From the NCBI GenBank assembly GCA_964020155.1, contig OZ026551.1:2906018-2970017 (forward strand): 64,000 bases of DNA, read 5' to 3'. This DNA comes from Chondrilla cf. caribensis (Eukaryota > Porifera > Demospongiae > Chondrillida > Chondrillidae). The translations under genes were made by a program, and so were the position numbers. Position 1 is the first letter of the stretch; each line of letters starts with the position of its first letter. This document shows positions 1-26,399 of this stretch, piece by piece. Below the pieces are notes generated by a model. That model searched no databases. It was not told the origin of the DNA and saw only the letters and a list, made by a program, of their open reading frames with translations.

Positions 1-121
1 ACAACCTACAAAATGTTGTACAAAATAATGTTGAGAAATCTCAATAGTACAGTAGTACAGAAGCATGTCTCCTTACAACTCATTTCCGTTGTTTGGAAAA
101 GGTACAATTTACCACAGAGAA

Positions 122-340
122 ATGATATTCTTCATCATTTATACTACGGCTATTGATTTATGCTGGAGCATTGGTAAGACCTTCAAAATAATTATGCATA
201 TATTGATTCAGTGAAGTGTACAATCTTTCTGCAATTATTCCAACAACTGTGATCAATTTTTCAATTACTATCATTGAACCATTTAAGGTACCATTAATAG
301 TGCTAAGCTAGGTAAGACAGAGCCACCACCACCCACCCAT
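122..340 (+). pseudogene. Relic receptor 5' end: signal-peptide exon and broken Ig exon (copy 1)
   Basis: Positions 122-173 encode an ATG-initiated hydrophobic stretch (MIFFIIYTTAIDLCWS) ending at a GTAAG donor, with the same structure as the signal exons of genes A (3760-3805) and B (29872-29917). It is 52 nt, leaving the same phase 1. The matching acceptor (AAG then GTACCATTAATAGTGC, near 290) starts an Ig-like exon that loses the Ig sequence after about 15 codons and reaches a stop near 368. The position aligned to the gene A TATA box reads TACAGAAG. I read this as the 5' end of a decayed small receptor gene. A nearly identical copy lies at 25656. Confidence 0.6.
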
Positions 341-899
341 ATTATTATTGTACACATATACCTTGAATAATAGTACTCTATCCTATGGGTATAGGTATAT
401 ACTGAAGTGATTGTAGTGTGATTAATATTATAATAAGTCAATTACCTCTAAGCCATACACATGTTGACCTGGGAAACCATTCAACAGTTGTTTTGTGTTT
501 TATCATAATCTCTTCTATTAGGCTGTATACAGAATGCTCAGCTTTGGATTATTTCTGTACCCACCTTGATGTTATTGTTTTTCTGTATGCAACTTATAAT
601 ATCACTGTTTCAAACAAACTGAGCACAATTTGCATGAAATGTACATTTACACAATGAGATATCTTTTGTAATAATAATAATAATACTGTATTTATGGTCT
701 GTTAGTAGTCAAAACAAAACTCTCACTTTTTATAACCAAATCATCTTGAATGGAGTGACAAATAGTTTAATTTATTAACAGTGCATTACACCATATTATC
801 TATCCATTGTAGCCAGGTGAAACAGATTTACCTTATTTTTTTCAAGCAGTGATGTACCAATGTATACGGGGATATTTCCAAATACTGATTATTATGAGC

Positions 900-1790
900 A
901 GCTGAATATATTCACAGATACAGATTCCGGATCCAATACCAGCATCTTTGCAATGTGTAGGTGGTTGTAAACACTATTCGAAAGGATGTAAATACAAGTA
1001 TGTACAATATTGCCACCATAGAATAGCTCAATACTCTAGTAGATGTGGACATTGCTAATAGTCAGTCTAAGAGTCACCATCAATTGAAAAAAACATAATA
1101 TTATTGTATGGAATCTGATCTAACTCTAAGGGTTATTCTTAGTCCAATCACCAATAATAAGCAGATACTTAAAATCAGCTCTGATACAGATACAGCACCC
1201 TGCAATGTGCTTAGTATGTTGGTAACCTGTCTAATACACTTCATATGATCCCTATTTCATGAACACTATGTCAGCCAATACTGATAGTGAGTACCACTAA
1301 TGAGTACAGATTTGGTATGTCTTCAGATATGTACATGTATGATTGGGTGTGTGTGTTAAATGAAATGAAAATGTGGGAAGCCCTTGTTATAGACAATATA
1401 CTTTCTATGGTTGCTTGTTCTCGTAACGATCTTAGTGTATGTAGCATTAATCAATTAACTGACTAGCATATTACTCTACTAATACTGATAGAAAGTGCTG
1501 CTGATGAGAAATACAGAATTGGTAAGCCCTTCAGATATGTACATCATAGATGTACTTAATAAGTAAGTTTGACTTGACTGTATGTGTGTTAAATGAAATG
1601 AAAATGTACAAATGTGATGAGTTCTTAAAGTGGTTAGTCTATTCCAGTAAGTGGGAAGCCCTTCTTATTGACAACATACTTTCTATGGCTGCTTGTTCTC
1701 GTAACATTTTCAGTGTCTGTAGCATTTATTATTCAACAGACCAGCATGTCATACTACATGTAGTAAGCACAATGCAACAAATGTGAAGTG
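900..1790 (+). repeat. Dispersed repeat block with fossil reading frame (copies at 5560, 26400 and 31370)
   Basis: This block recurs at 5560-6110 (partly), 26400-27300 and 31370-31930. It ends in a 250-300 bp unit, usually in two tandem versions (about 1270-1480 and 1490-1745 here), containing a frame that begins MKMYKCDEFLEWLVYSSKW. Most copies carry frameshifts or stops after about 45 codons. The longer upstream part reads, in its best copy (31441), as a 68-codon open frame with no relative I recognise. The copies lie in the relic units and in the long Ig-FN3 introns of both genes, so they spread with the segmental duplications. Confidence 0.6.
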
Positions 1791-1984
1791 AATGAAAAAA
1801 TATAATAACAATAATAGTGATATAGACCAATTTTATTTCAAATTGGTGTTCCATTACTTCTTTACCTCATAGTATAATACCAATATGTGGATCCATAGTT
1901 GTTCAATTTGTACTTACAGAAATGAATAATATAGTGAATCCCCTTGTTAAACCCTTCATAGAATAATAAAGTACATATGATGTG

Positions 1985-2051
1985 AGGTCTTCTGTTAGTG
2001 ATTGCTCTAATACTGGTCATTACCATCACAACAGTTGTCTACCTCACAAGG
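1985..2051 (+). pseudogene. Relic transmembrane exon (copy 1)
   Basis: The frame beginning CTGTTAGTGATTGCTC reads LLVIALILVITITTVVYLTR, ending at AG|GTATGT. It resembles the membrane exon of gene A (18386-18515), which ends in ITITAVVYCKK. No functional signal or Ig exon lies upstream, so it is scored as a remnant. A second copy is at 27520-27583. Confidence 0.55.
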
Positions 2052-2282
2052 TATGTAGATTAATGATATACTAGCAGTAACTGTATTTGACTGTTATAAT
2101 GTCTATCTGTGGGAAGAGTGTACTTGTTTTGTGTTCTTTGTGCATGCACATACATGTGCATAAGCTGTATATGGACTGTAAGTATATGTACCACATCAGG
2201 TTGTATGTGATGAACGTACATGGACATGTATGGCAGGTCTTGCAGAAACTCACACATTGCCGCCATGCATGCATACTTTACT

Positions 2283-2380
2283 GGTTGAAGACACAGTCTA
2301 CGTATATTCTGGCACAATCACAAAAGTGGCTCTCCCCAACATGTCGTGTAGCAATGAAGACATCAAAACAGCAGAAATAG
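2283..2380 (+). repeat. Conserved block downstream of relic membrane exon (copies at 24898 and 28420)
   Basis: A roughly 100-bp block beginning GTTGAAGACACAGTC recurs at 24898 and 28420. This copy reads VEDTVYVYSGTITKVALPN in frame; the others carry indels. It follows a membrane-exon relic or a decayed receptor each time, so it may be an old cytoplasmic-tail exon, but no splice pairing can be shown. Confidence 0.35.
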
Positions 2381-2947
2381 GTGAACACTTAGCTATGAAC
2401 CATGCAATGTCATATCATGCAGTAGTTACATGCCTGTACATTTGTATAAGCAGTTAGCTAAGTTAGTAAAGTGTTAAGTGTTATGTAACAATACTAAATT
2501 AAATGAAATAGAATATACACTAATGAAATATGAAAACTGGTGAGTTCGTCAACTTCTGTCAGCATGAAATGGACTAATTTGGATCCCCCCAACTCCAGGA
2601 CTGAGGATCATCACTCAACGCTGACCTAAATTTGGAAAGCAACAGGTGTGCTGAATGAATATTTTCTGGAGACCACATTTAGGCCCTAACAAGGATCAAA
2701 ACCACATACAATGGAACATGTATTCTGCAGTATTCACCCTACACCCTATAACATCTCTGTAAATATAGATGACATGTACATGCATGTGATTCTGCACAAC
2801 GTGAGCACATGTGGGGTACATTGGCACAGGTCTGTGCTTGGCATCAAACTTGGCCCCATAGCTCCAAATCTGCACCCTTGAAGTAAGCATATATATGCAG
2901 CACAGCATACATTTGTTGTTATTCATGTACCAGCAGTTCGTACTCAC

Positions 2948-3105
2948 TTCCAACAAAGTGAACACTGGAAATGTAGATGCTTGGGCCATGGTTAATATGA
3001 TCCTTTCTTTTGAAAGCATAAAGCCACAGACGTTACAGTTCGGCATACTTTGGGACTCTTTAGAAGTGTAAGCCTGTGTTGTTGACTTCCTCCTCGGATC
3101 TGTTC
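2948..3105 (-). CDS. Candidate minus-strand internal exon with CxxC motif (copy 1)
   Basis: On the minus strand this 158-nt segment has a good acceptor (pyrimidine-rich, ending TTTTTGTAG) and a consensus donor (GAA|GTGAGT). One frame is open throughout and includes MPNCNVCGFMLSKERIILT, with a C-x2-C pair. The homologous segment at 29119-29276 has the same length and both splice sites but an in-frame TAG near its start. I cannot assign a function. It may belong to a gene running left from the divergent promoter near 3540; the copy is judged candidate coding, not proven. Confidence 0.35.
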
Positions 3106-3394
3106 CTACAAAAAGGTGCACAGGAGGAATAGCCATCTTCTCGCGTACAACATGTAGACCTTTTGTCACGCGGAAGTAAAATCACATCTGGACGGAAGAA
3201 AGAAAACTCTCGATCCATTGCTCAGATGAAGACATTATATTAACTGTCTTGTTCAGATACGTAGCCTATGTTCAGATGTAGGGTTCGTATGGAGATCAGA
3301 GGAGCGATTCTCTTCCCTTCCGAAGCTGTTAGGCGAAATAGGTTCATCACAATAATACGGTCTGAGTGACGTCGAGCAATGATTCAATGTGGAC

Positions 3395-3537
3395 GACGGT
3401 AGGCAGTTAAGGCAAGATTAATCAGATTGAAACGGCGACAGTTAGTGCATCGATCGCTGCTGTTACACCTGAAGCAGATTGACATCTTGTACGATAAAAA
3501 GAGATTTCCTGAGTCACACATGTTCACTATCGGCCAT
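3395..3537 (-). CDS. Divergent Cys-rich reading frame, head-to-head with gene A
   Basis: Read leftward from the promoter, this stretch contains ICFRCNSSDRCTNC, a dense cysteine pattern also present at 25390-25500 (ICCRCNSSGRCINCSC) and 29500-29647 (ICCRCNSCDRCTR). From memory this resembles a Cys-rich motif common in sponge and cnidarian predicted proteins, often linked to mobile DNA. The best-preserved copy starts MADSEQSD at 29647. In this copy that start is frameshifted and an alternative ATG lies a few bases inside. Each copy lies about 150-250 bp upstream of a receptor signal exon on the other strand. Confidence 0.35.
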
Positions 3538-3759
3538 TTTTTTCTGCATCCTCTCGCATGATAATACAGTAATCATGAGCGAACTTCAAACGACCTACAC
3601 TGTACAGAAACAACCCAGCAAGTGGTTAGAATGACGTCATACGTCATGTGGCGCGAGATCCATTGAGAAATCTCAAAATTAAAGTACAGTAGTATAAAAG
3701 CATGTCTACTTCCCATTTGTTTTCGTTGTTCGGAATAAGGTACGATTCACCACAGTGGA
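3500..3759 (+). promoter_or_regulatory. Gene A promoter region with TATA box
   Basis: TATAAAA at 3693-3699 lies 61 bp upstream of the signal-peptide ATG at 3760. The gene B counterpart is a weaker TATAAGA at 29805; both relic units read TACAGAAG at this position. Further up, CGGCCATTTT at 3531-3540 is the reverse complement of an AAAATGGCCG motif resembling YY1-type sites and is conserved in gene B (29641). An out-of-frame ATG at 3702 should lie upstream of a TATA-directed start site. Confidence 0.5.
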
Positions 3760-18894
<15,135 letters not shown>

Positions 18895-19256
18895 TCAATG
18901 CGTTTCCTAATATACTTTTTGAAAATGTGTGCAAAGTTTGTGCGATCAGAATTTCATTATTTTCCATTTTTTTGGTTTTTAACTTTATCATTTGAAATAC
19001 ACAACACTTTGGAGTCTAGCCAGTTTGTTATGACACAGTTCACTCTTTAGTATGTAGAAATGTATATATGGTACTGTATACCACTAAGCTATTAATAACA
19101 TTACGTCTTGCCTAAGGCACACATACATAATATGTACAAATTAGTATTATGTATGTATTCATATATTATGTGTTCATCATGTTCAGCAATAACACATTGA
19201 TCTAAGAAGTTCATTAAACGCAGCTCCCACAGTGTAAGGACATGCATATATGTAAT

Positions 19257-19363
19257 AGTTATATCCTGCCTAGGTGTGCTGCAGCAGAAAGTGCTAATTG
19301 AGCAATTGTGCAGTATTCTGTTAGCACTTTATTTGCTGCAGCACACTTAGGCTGGATATAACT
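19257..19363. repeat. Long perfect-arm hairpin (possible small-RNA precursor or tiny foldback element)
   Basis: AGTTATATCCTGCCTAGGTG at the left pairs with CACTTAGGCTGGATATAACT at the right; the arms of about 42 nt continue through GTGTGCTGCAGCA and AAGTGCTAA with few mismatches around a 23-nt loop. It lies in the spacer 360 bp after the gene A stop. Confidence 0.7.
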
Positions 19364-20161
19364 ACCTTGTATCCTGGCATGGTGAATGATAGACAATTTA
19401 TACTGCAAATACACGCATAGCTCAATACAACATATTATAGGCAATAGAAATGCGTTTACCAATTTCCTGCCTTAATTGTTCTCACGCAATTAATCCTAAC
19501 AATGAAACCTGTCTGGTGACCTGTGCTGTATCACTGACCTGTGCTACAGGCTTATGTATGCACAGTTTTCCTTTGATCCACCTCTCAACCCTGCAGGATA
19601 CAAATAATAATATGTATAATATACAAATAAGTATAGGCAATTTTTATATAGCTGTAAGAATAATAATAATAGGCAACTTCAAAATTCTGTTTGCTGATTA
19701 TACCAGTCATCTCAGAGAGGATGGTATCACTGTAACAGTATGTGATATCTCGAGACTATTGATATGTTTTGTACTCTATATAGCTCAAATTTTGATGTTG
19801 AGTGCCTCCTGTTCAATATCACTTTTAATATAATAAACCATGCACCATGCATGTATACAAAGTTGAAGTGTTTACCAAAAAGGCCTATTACCTATATGCA
19901 CTGTAACATGATATTCTGTCATATCATAATACTTTAGTATTATAAGAAGCACAACACTATAATACTTGAAGATTTGTGTTGCATGCACGTGTACTGCATG
20001 ACTTTATCATGTGTAAGCATGTGCAGTGCAGTAATCAAATATATATATATATACATGCATATACGTATAGAACTATTGTGCATAATATTGTATGTATTTC
20101 GTGTGATTAAATTGATTTATGGCTAGCTAATTATCATTAAGTTTGATATAAGCATCAAAAT

Positions 20162-20494
20162 TAGTGCTGGGACGATTAATCAATTTCAAAGCTGATTATC
20201 GTTAACGGTGCAAGCAAATCAATTAATCACAGGAAGTAATTAAGAGAGTAGAACAGAAAGCCACCCCACCTTATTATCCAGAACCTTCACTCCATGGGTT
20301 CAGTATTATACCTGAAATGCAAAAAAGACTATGGACTTCACTTCACGTCTATATATTATTGGATGACTTCTCAGTCTAATAAAGCAAGAGTGGTTTCCAG
20401 TTACACCCACTTAATTACTTCCAGTGATTAGTCGATTAATCACTCGCTTAATATGTATTGATAATTTGAATATTACAGCCGATTCCCAGCCCTA
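20162..20494. mobile_element. hAT-type MITE, second copy, perfect 8-bp target duplication
   Basis: Begins TAGTGCTGGGACGATTAATC and ends GATTCCCAGCCCTA. ATCAAAAT is duplicated on both sides (20154-20161 and 20495-20502). At 333 bp it is shorter than the 15732 copy but closely related over its length. Confidence 0.85.
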
Positions 20495-20520
20495 ATCAAA
20501 ATGTCAATCCTTAAAAATAG

Positions 20521-22003
20521 TTCCTTCAAAGGTTAGCTCTCATCCTACCATCACCAATGTAGCAAGATCAGGGAAACCAGTTCTTAGAGTAATTTGGACT
20601 GCTCCTCAAAGTGAGCTTTCCCATCATTAAATACCAAGTGCAGTACAGAAGAAGTGGTACCACTAGTTGGAGTACAAAGGATGTGACATCAAGATCCACC
20701 ACCCTGGAGAACCTCCCTGCTGGTACTGGTTATCAAGTTCAAGTGAGATCTGTTTCTGATGTTGGAGCTGGTCCATACAGTGATGTGGGGACACAGATTA
20801 CACATCAGCATATAACTACTACTACTACTAAATTGCTAGGAAAACATGCTTGTATAGTGGAGAGCCACAAGCAAAACTCCAGAAACCCTGACTTTGGCAC
20901 TCAATAAGACCCTGGAATTTGAATATGTTTTTTTGTGTATGTCCATGTAAATCAAGGATGCCAAATTTTATGACTATTAATTTTACATAAAAAGGTTCAT
21001 ACTAACTTTATCGTATTTTGTTGATATTTCAGGTATGAATTGTGTATGTATATGTAGGTATATATCTACTAGTATAGAAATCAGAAAATAGAATAATATT
21101 CTGTAGTTAATATCGTAGACATCAGCTTTTTACCATTACATCCATTTTTACATAGTTCCTTCCCCGGTAAGCGTTCATCCTGTACTCACCAAAGCAGCAA
21201 GATAGGGAAAATCAGCCCTTATAGTAACTTGGACTGTGCCTGTAAGTGAGCAAAGGATCCTCAGATACCAAGTGCAGTACAGAAGAAGTGGTGCACCAAG
21301 TTGGAGTACAAAGAATGCAACATTGAGGTACATTGTCCTGGGGAACCTTTCTGCTGGTACTAGTTATCAAGTTCGAGTGAGAGCTGTTTCTGATGTTGGA
21401 GCTGGTCCATACAGTGATGTGGGGACACAAATTATTCAGCAAGGTATCAATGGTATCAATCTCGAGGTATGAATGCCACAACTGCTATTGATATGTAGAT
21501 ATAAGGAGAGTTGTCTACTGCAAGGAGTGAGTATGTACGTAGATAGTATACTAGCAGCAACTGTATTCCACAGTTATAATGCCCATCTCTCTTTGTTATG
21601 TGTTCTTCATGCATGTACATACATGTATATAAGGTGTATATATATATAATATTAGTATTATATAATAATAATAATCATCATCATTGGTCTCCAAGCCATA
21701 TATATATATAATAATATTGCAAATGACGTACAACTATAGGTTCATTCATAAACCATAGTACATACGTATGCATTAAAATTCACAGAATAATAATTATTCA
21801 TAACAAATTTCAATTAATGTTACAAATGCCAATGTGATTTATCACTTTGACTATTTAATTGCCCCTCATTTTCTGACATTATATTATAGGAAGTACAAGA
21901 GTAGAGAGAATATTGAGACCAAGATAATGCTAAGAATGAGTGTGTACAGTTGGAGGATAATTCTGCTGATGGAGAAGTGAATATTTAGAATGAGATCCAG
22001 TAA
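20521..22003 (+). pseudogene. Decayed partial receptor: two gene B-type FN3 exons, membrane and tail remnants
   Basis: FN3 exon 20521-about 20809 matches the gene B array exons (KYQVQYRRSGTTSWSTKDVT) but a one-base insertion near 20618 shifts the frame to a stop. FN3 exon 21156-21443 has an in-frame TAG where gene B has AARSGRP. Near 21515 a remnant reads VVYCKE like the gene A membrane exon end, and 21889-22003 resembles the gene A tail exon with the NPAY and YEEI regions destroyed. It therefore combines B-type ectodomain exons with an A-type tail. Confidence 0.65.
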
Positions 22004-23720
22004 TCACTATCTCCAGTAGTGTGCACTGGGTGTATTTATCATAACAAATTCAATGATTCACATGTTTTGGATATTGCATACCTCACATACAGAGATACAA
22101 TACAAGTGTGAAATATTAAAATAATCCTGGATACTACGCAATCCTTGATTAACACATAATTACACCTGACACTGTCCTAAGCTTGCATGTGTGTAATGTC
22201 AAAAAGTGCAATATTTTTGTTTACTAAACAATTTATACTCTATTAAAATAATCTGCATAGTGTTCCTCCATCAGATTGATGGACCAGGAGTGCTAATACG
22301 TAATAGGTGATATAAGTGTAGAATAAAAAACATTAATTATGATTATAATGTCCATGTAAGTGATTTATCCAGTATTAGTAGTCTGTACAATAATATACTG
22401 CGTGGTATAATTATAGAAAGCACTATAAATATACATGTATGTACGGTACATTTATACCATTATTATAGAACTGTTGACAAAATAGTAATTATTATGAATA
22501 ATTTGGTATACATAAGACAAATTATTCTCTTAGCAAATCCCATTGCACAGTCGAATATCACAGCATGCACCTTAATTATTATTAATAAGGCAACAAGGAC
22601 AATATGCAGGAAGTGTTTTTATCTCTCTTTTAATACCTTGTACTGTGGGAACCTGCCAATTGCCACCTACACAAGCATGATATCATATTATAATGATTAA
22701 GTTTAATGTAATAGTGACTATCAATTCATATTATTTAACACAAATACAAGAACTAAGTTAATAATATTATTTAATTGTATTCTATCATATTTCATTATTG
22801 CTCCTGCTGCCAGATATTAGGAGCTACTGTTCTTGTCTCCCAACTACAACACATCGTAACACACACACAAAATACCCGGGTCAAATGGCCCAGCAAATAC
22901 ACCTTCAGTGGTATGCAATTTGTTTATTATGTTGCATAAAATAATATTTGATTCAGAGGTTTAATACTTATTATACACCTCACACCAATCAATTCTCCAT
23001 CATCTAGCTCTGTTATGTGCATATATATGGGAATTCAAACATCTATGTATAATACGTACATTGTATCTTCATCAAATTATCCAATGTCCCTGCATGATCA
23101 ATAAAATTACAATACGAATGACGTATTATTAATATTATTATGGAAATAATCTGATTAGTACATGTTCCAGGTTACCACTTGACACGCCTCCTAGACTGTG
23201 TGCTCCATATCAACAAGGATGTGAATAGCAAAGGGATGGGATATATTACGGCTATAATGTTATGTATGCTATACTAGACAAGTTCCATTTATTATAATAA
23301 TCTACGTACATAGTGTTTTTCAATAAATTTGGAGGACCAGTTGTATAAAGTCAATAGCATTACATGCAGCATATGAAAGATAATATACCGCAAGTGGCAC
23401 AAGAATTGCTTTAACATGAATTTGTAGTTGTATTATATTATTATTATAACACATATTTACTTACACTTAATTAAATAAAATGCACATAAAGTATGCGTAT
23501 ATGCATATTTTACAATCAAATAAAAATAAAAATAATAATAATTACAATAATTATACAATAGATAACAATATAATTAATATTACATGCATATTATACCTTA
23601 CATGCATATTATACCATACATGTTATGTATACATTATATATGATATAATAATAATAGTAATAATGATAATAATAAGTGTAAATAGGAAATTAGAAGATAA
23701 GGAAATCATTGTGGAAGTCA
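22004..23720 (+). other. AT-rich spacer
   Basis: About 1.7 kb of very AT-rich sequence with many short A/T runs and ATA/TAAT simple repeats (especially 23400-23700). I see no exon, RNA gene or bounded element. Confidence 0.5.
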
Positions 23721-23723
23721 TCA

Positions 23724-24292
23724 CTTGACCCCAGGACTGATGCCGCATTCCCCCTTTGAACAGCCACGGCAATTCTTTGTAGCAGGTAGTGGTGTGATCT
23801 CCGCTCTCCTGTCTCTGCCTTGAGTCGTAGGGCCAGCTCGTGCAGGAATTAAGTTCCTGGCCTCGGAGCCTAAAACCCCTGTGGTTTCAATTCTAATGGG
23901 GACAAAAAGATGGGTAGCAGCGATGTCCTTGTACTTTTCTATCATTAGCCGTTTCGCATGGTTGGCTACGGCACCAGGCCCATTTAGGATGATGGAGGAA
24001 TGTGATGGGGCGAAGGTGTCTGGGCATGTTGTATATCCCACACTAAAATACGGCCTCTCTTCCAAGGAATAGTGGTAGTACCATCGGGTCGCTTTCCATC
24101 TGACCGGGAGATTCCTGATGGCTCAAGAAGGGATGGCACCTTAGCTGTTGCAAGAGAACATTTAATGATGTCATTGATGGCAGTATGTCCAGAAAAACGA
24201 CCTTGACTTTTCCCGCAACTCAACCCATGAATAGCCAAATGGTCCACCTGAGTGCCGCATTGATGGCACTTGTGAGGATGGCAAAGTGACAC
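23724..24292 (-). pseudogene. 3' fragment of a retroelement ORF, frameshifted
   Basis: On the minus strand, 24292 to about 24040 reads CHQCGTQVDHLAIHGLSCG, then EPSGISRSDGKRPDG and PWKRGRILVWD; after a frameshift it continues as TTCPDTFAPSH, KYKDIAATHLFVPIRIETTG to about 23800. From memory this pattern is the C-terminal part of reverse-transcriptase polyproteins common in cnidarian and sponge genomes. No RT core or ends are present. GC content is clearly higher than the flanks, fitting an insertion. Confidence 0.6.
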
Positions 24293-25380
24293 CCCTTTTA
24301 TTATAATATGTACGTATAGCTGATTTGTGCTAAATATCTATGTTTTAACTGGATATGTTAGTACAATAATATTATAAATAATACATCACATTAAAAAGAT
24401 TACCAGTATACTAAATATGTTCCATGGTATTAATGCCAGAAAGTACAATATGCAACTGAATTCAAGGGTGCATGTATTGTAATGTTTCAATGGACCTGAT
24501 GGTATATGATCAGTATGTGTATACCAATAGTTTGTACAGTGTATTAGCATTGGTGTACAGATTTGCTATCATATTTACCTCATAATCTCTAATAATTTTT
24601 GGAGGCAGGCAATCAGGCAGTTCACTTGCATTGGATTTATGTGTCCTGGCATTTATGCTAACTCATACAATTACAGTGCTTGTTGAGAAGGGGAAGAGTG
24701 AAATATACTGTCCTTTTTATACCACTCCCATCATTTGGTCCCCGTGACTTTGGAAACCTTTGATGTTCTCAGCCATGAAGCTCCAGTGTTACTGGCTAAT
24801 CAGGTTGGTAGCTGGCGTTAAAATGTCCTAATTTTTATATTATATATATTATATTACAATGTCATGGATACACAATAATATAAATACAATAACATGGAGA
24901 CATGGTTGAAGACACAGTCCACATACATTCTGGCACAATCACAAAAGTGGCTCTCCCCAATACGTCATGCAGCAATGAAGACATCAAATCAGCGAAAAAG
25001 TGATCACTTAGCTATGAACCATACATTGTCAAGTCATGCAGTAATCACATGCCTGCACATTTGTATAAACAGAAAGTTAGCTAAGTTAGTAACATCAGTA
25101 AAGTGTTAAGTGTTATGTAACAATACTAATTAGATAGAATAAGTATAAGAACTTCTTTCTGCATGAGATGGAACCCTCAACCTCTCGCTCCATTGCTCGG
25201 ATTAAGATGTTTACTGTACGTCTTGTTTAGTCGTCTCGTCTGTGTGGAGATCAGAGGAACAAATCTCATCCCTTCCAATAGTGCTAGGCGAAATTAAGTT
25301 CATCAGATATAATCTGAGCATTGTTTGAGCACTGATTCAATCTGGATGGTAGACAGTTGCATGAGGCACTCTTCATTCCA
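24293..25380 (+). other. Spacer before the second relic unit
   Basis: AT-rich sequence, with a copy of the conserved 100-bp block at 24898-25000 (GTTGAAGACACAGTCC...). From about 25140 onward the sequence matches the minus-strand/promoter block at 3200-3600 in diverged form. No exon claimed. Confidence 0.4.
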
Positions 25381-25389
25381 GTTCACACA

Positions 25390-25500
25390 TGAACAGTTAA
25401 TGCATCGACCACTACTGTTACACCTGCAGCAGATCGGCAACTTGTACGATCAAAGTACAAGACACAATTTCACCGTCAACCATTCTTGCATTATCTCGCA
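25390..25500 (-). pseudogene. Divergent Cys-rich frame, copy 2
   Basis: Read on the minus strand, this holds ICCRCNSSGRCINCSC, the fullest version of the Cys pattern, but the frame around it carries shifts relative to the copy at 29500-29647 and no clean start. It sits upstream of the relic signal exon at 25656. Confidence 0.4.
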
Positions 25501-25655
25501 TGATATTGATGATTATTACGTATTCAAACTCTAAACAACCTACAAAATGTTGTACAAAATAATGTTGAGAAATCTCAAAAGTACAGTAGTACAGAAGCAT
25601 GTCTCCTTACAACTCATTTCCGTTGTTCGGAAAAGGTACAATTTACCACAGAGAA

Positions 25656-25875
25656 ATGACATTCTTCATCATTTATACTACGGCTATTGATTTATGCTGG
25701 AGCATTGGTAAGACCTTCAAAATAATTATGTATATATTGATTCAGTGAAGTGTACAATCTTTCTGCAATTATTCCAACAACTGTGATCCATTTTTCAATT
25801 ACTATCATTGAACCATTTAAGGTACCACTAGTAGTGCTAAGCTAGGTAAGACAGAGCCACCATCACCCACCCATA
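25656..25875 (+). pseudogene. Relic receptor 5' end: signal exon and broken Ig exon (copy 2)
   Basis: ATG at 25656 opens MTFFIIYTTAIDLCWSI with a GTAAG donor after 25707 (52 nt), nearly identical to 122-173. The Ig exon that should follow, at about 25820, has the same early decay as copy 1. The sequence from 25538 onward tracks that from position 1, so the relic unit was duplicated together with the receptor gene. Confidence 0.6.
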
Positions 25876-26399
25876 TTATTATTGTACACATATGCCTTGA
25901 ATAATAGTACTCTATCCTATGGGTATAGGTACATACTGAAGTGATTGTAGTGTGATTAATATTATTAGTCAATTACCTCTAAGCCATATACATGTCGACC
26001 TGGGAAACCTTTCAACAGTTGTTTTGTGTTTTATCATAATATCTTCTATTAGGCTGTGTACAGAATGCTCAGCTTTGGATTATTTCTGTATGCAAGTTAT
26101 AATATCACTGTTTTAAACAAACTGAGCACAATTTGCATGAAATGTGCATTTACACAATTAGATGTCTTTTGTAAAAATAATAATAATACTGTATTTATGG
26201 TCTGTTAGTAGTCAAAACAAAACTCTCACTTTTTATAACCAAATCATCTTGAATGGAGTGATGAATAGTTTAATTTATTAACAGCGCATTTCACCATATT
26301 ATCTATCCATTGTAGCCAGGTGAAACAGATTTACCTTATTTTTTTCAAGCAGTGGTGTACCAATGTATACGGGGATATTTCCAAATACTGATTATTATG

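Larger units (their letters stand above)
18895..20520 (+). other. Intergenic spacer after gene A
   Basis: Contains a strong hairpin (19257-19363) and a hAT-type MITE (20162-20494). A 127-codon open frame at 19450-19833 shows no domain or family resemblance and is treated as chance. I saw no clear AATAAA signal within the first 200 bp after the gene A stop. Confidence 0.4.

Noticed and set aside
19450..19833. 127-codon open frame in the spacer after gene A
   Set aside because: Low-complexity C-terminal half, no family resemblance, no second copy and no splice or promoter evidence.
23480..23728. 82-codon frame rich in Asn, Ile and Tyr
   Set aside because: It reflects AT-rich simple sequence; no domain and no coding signature.
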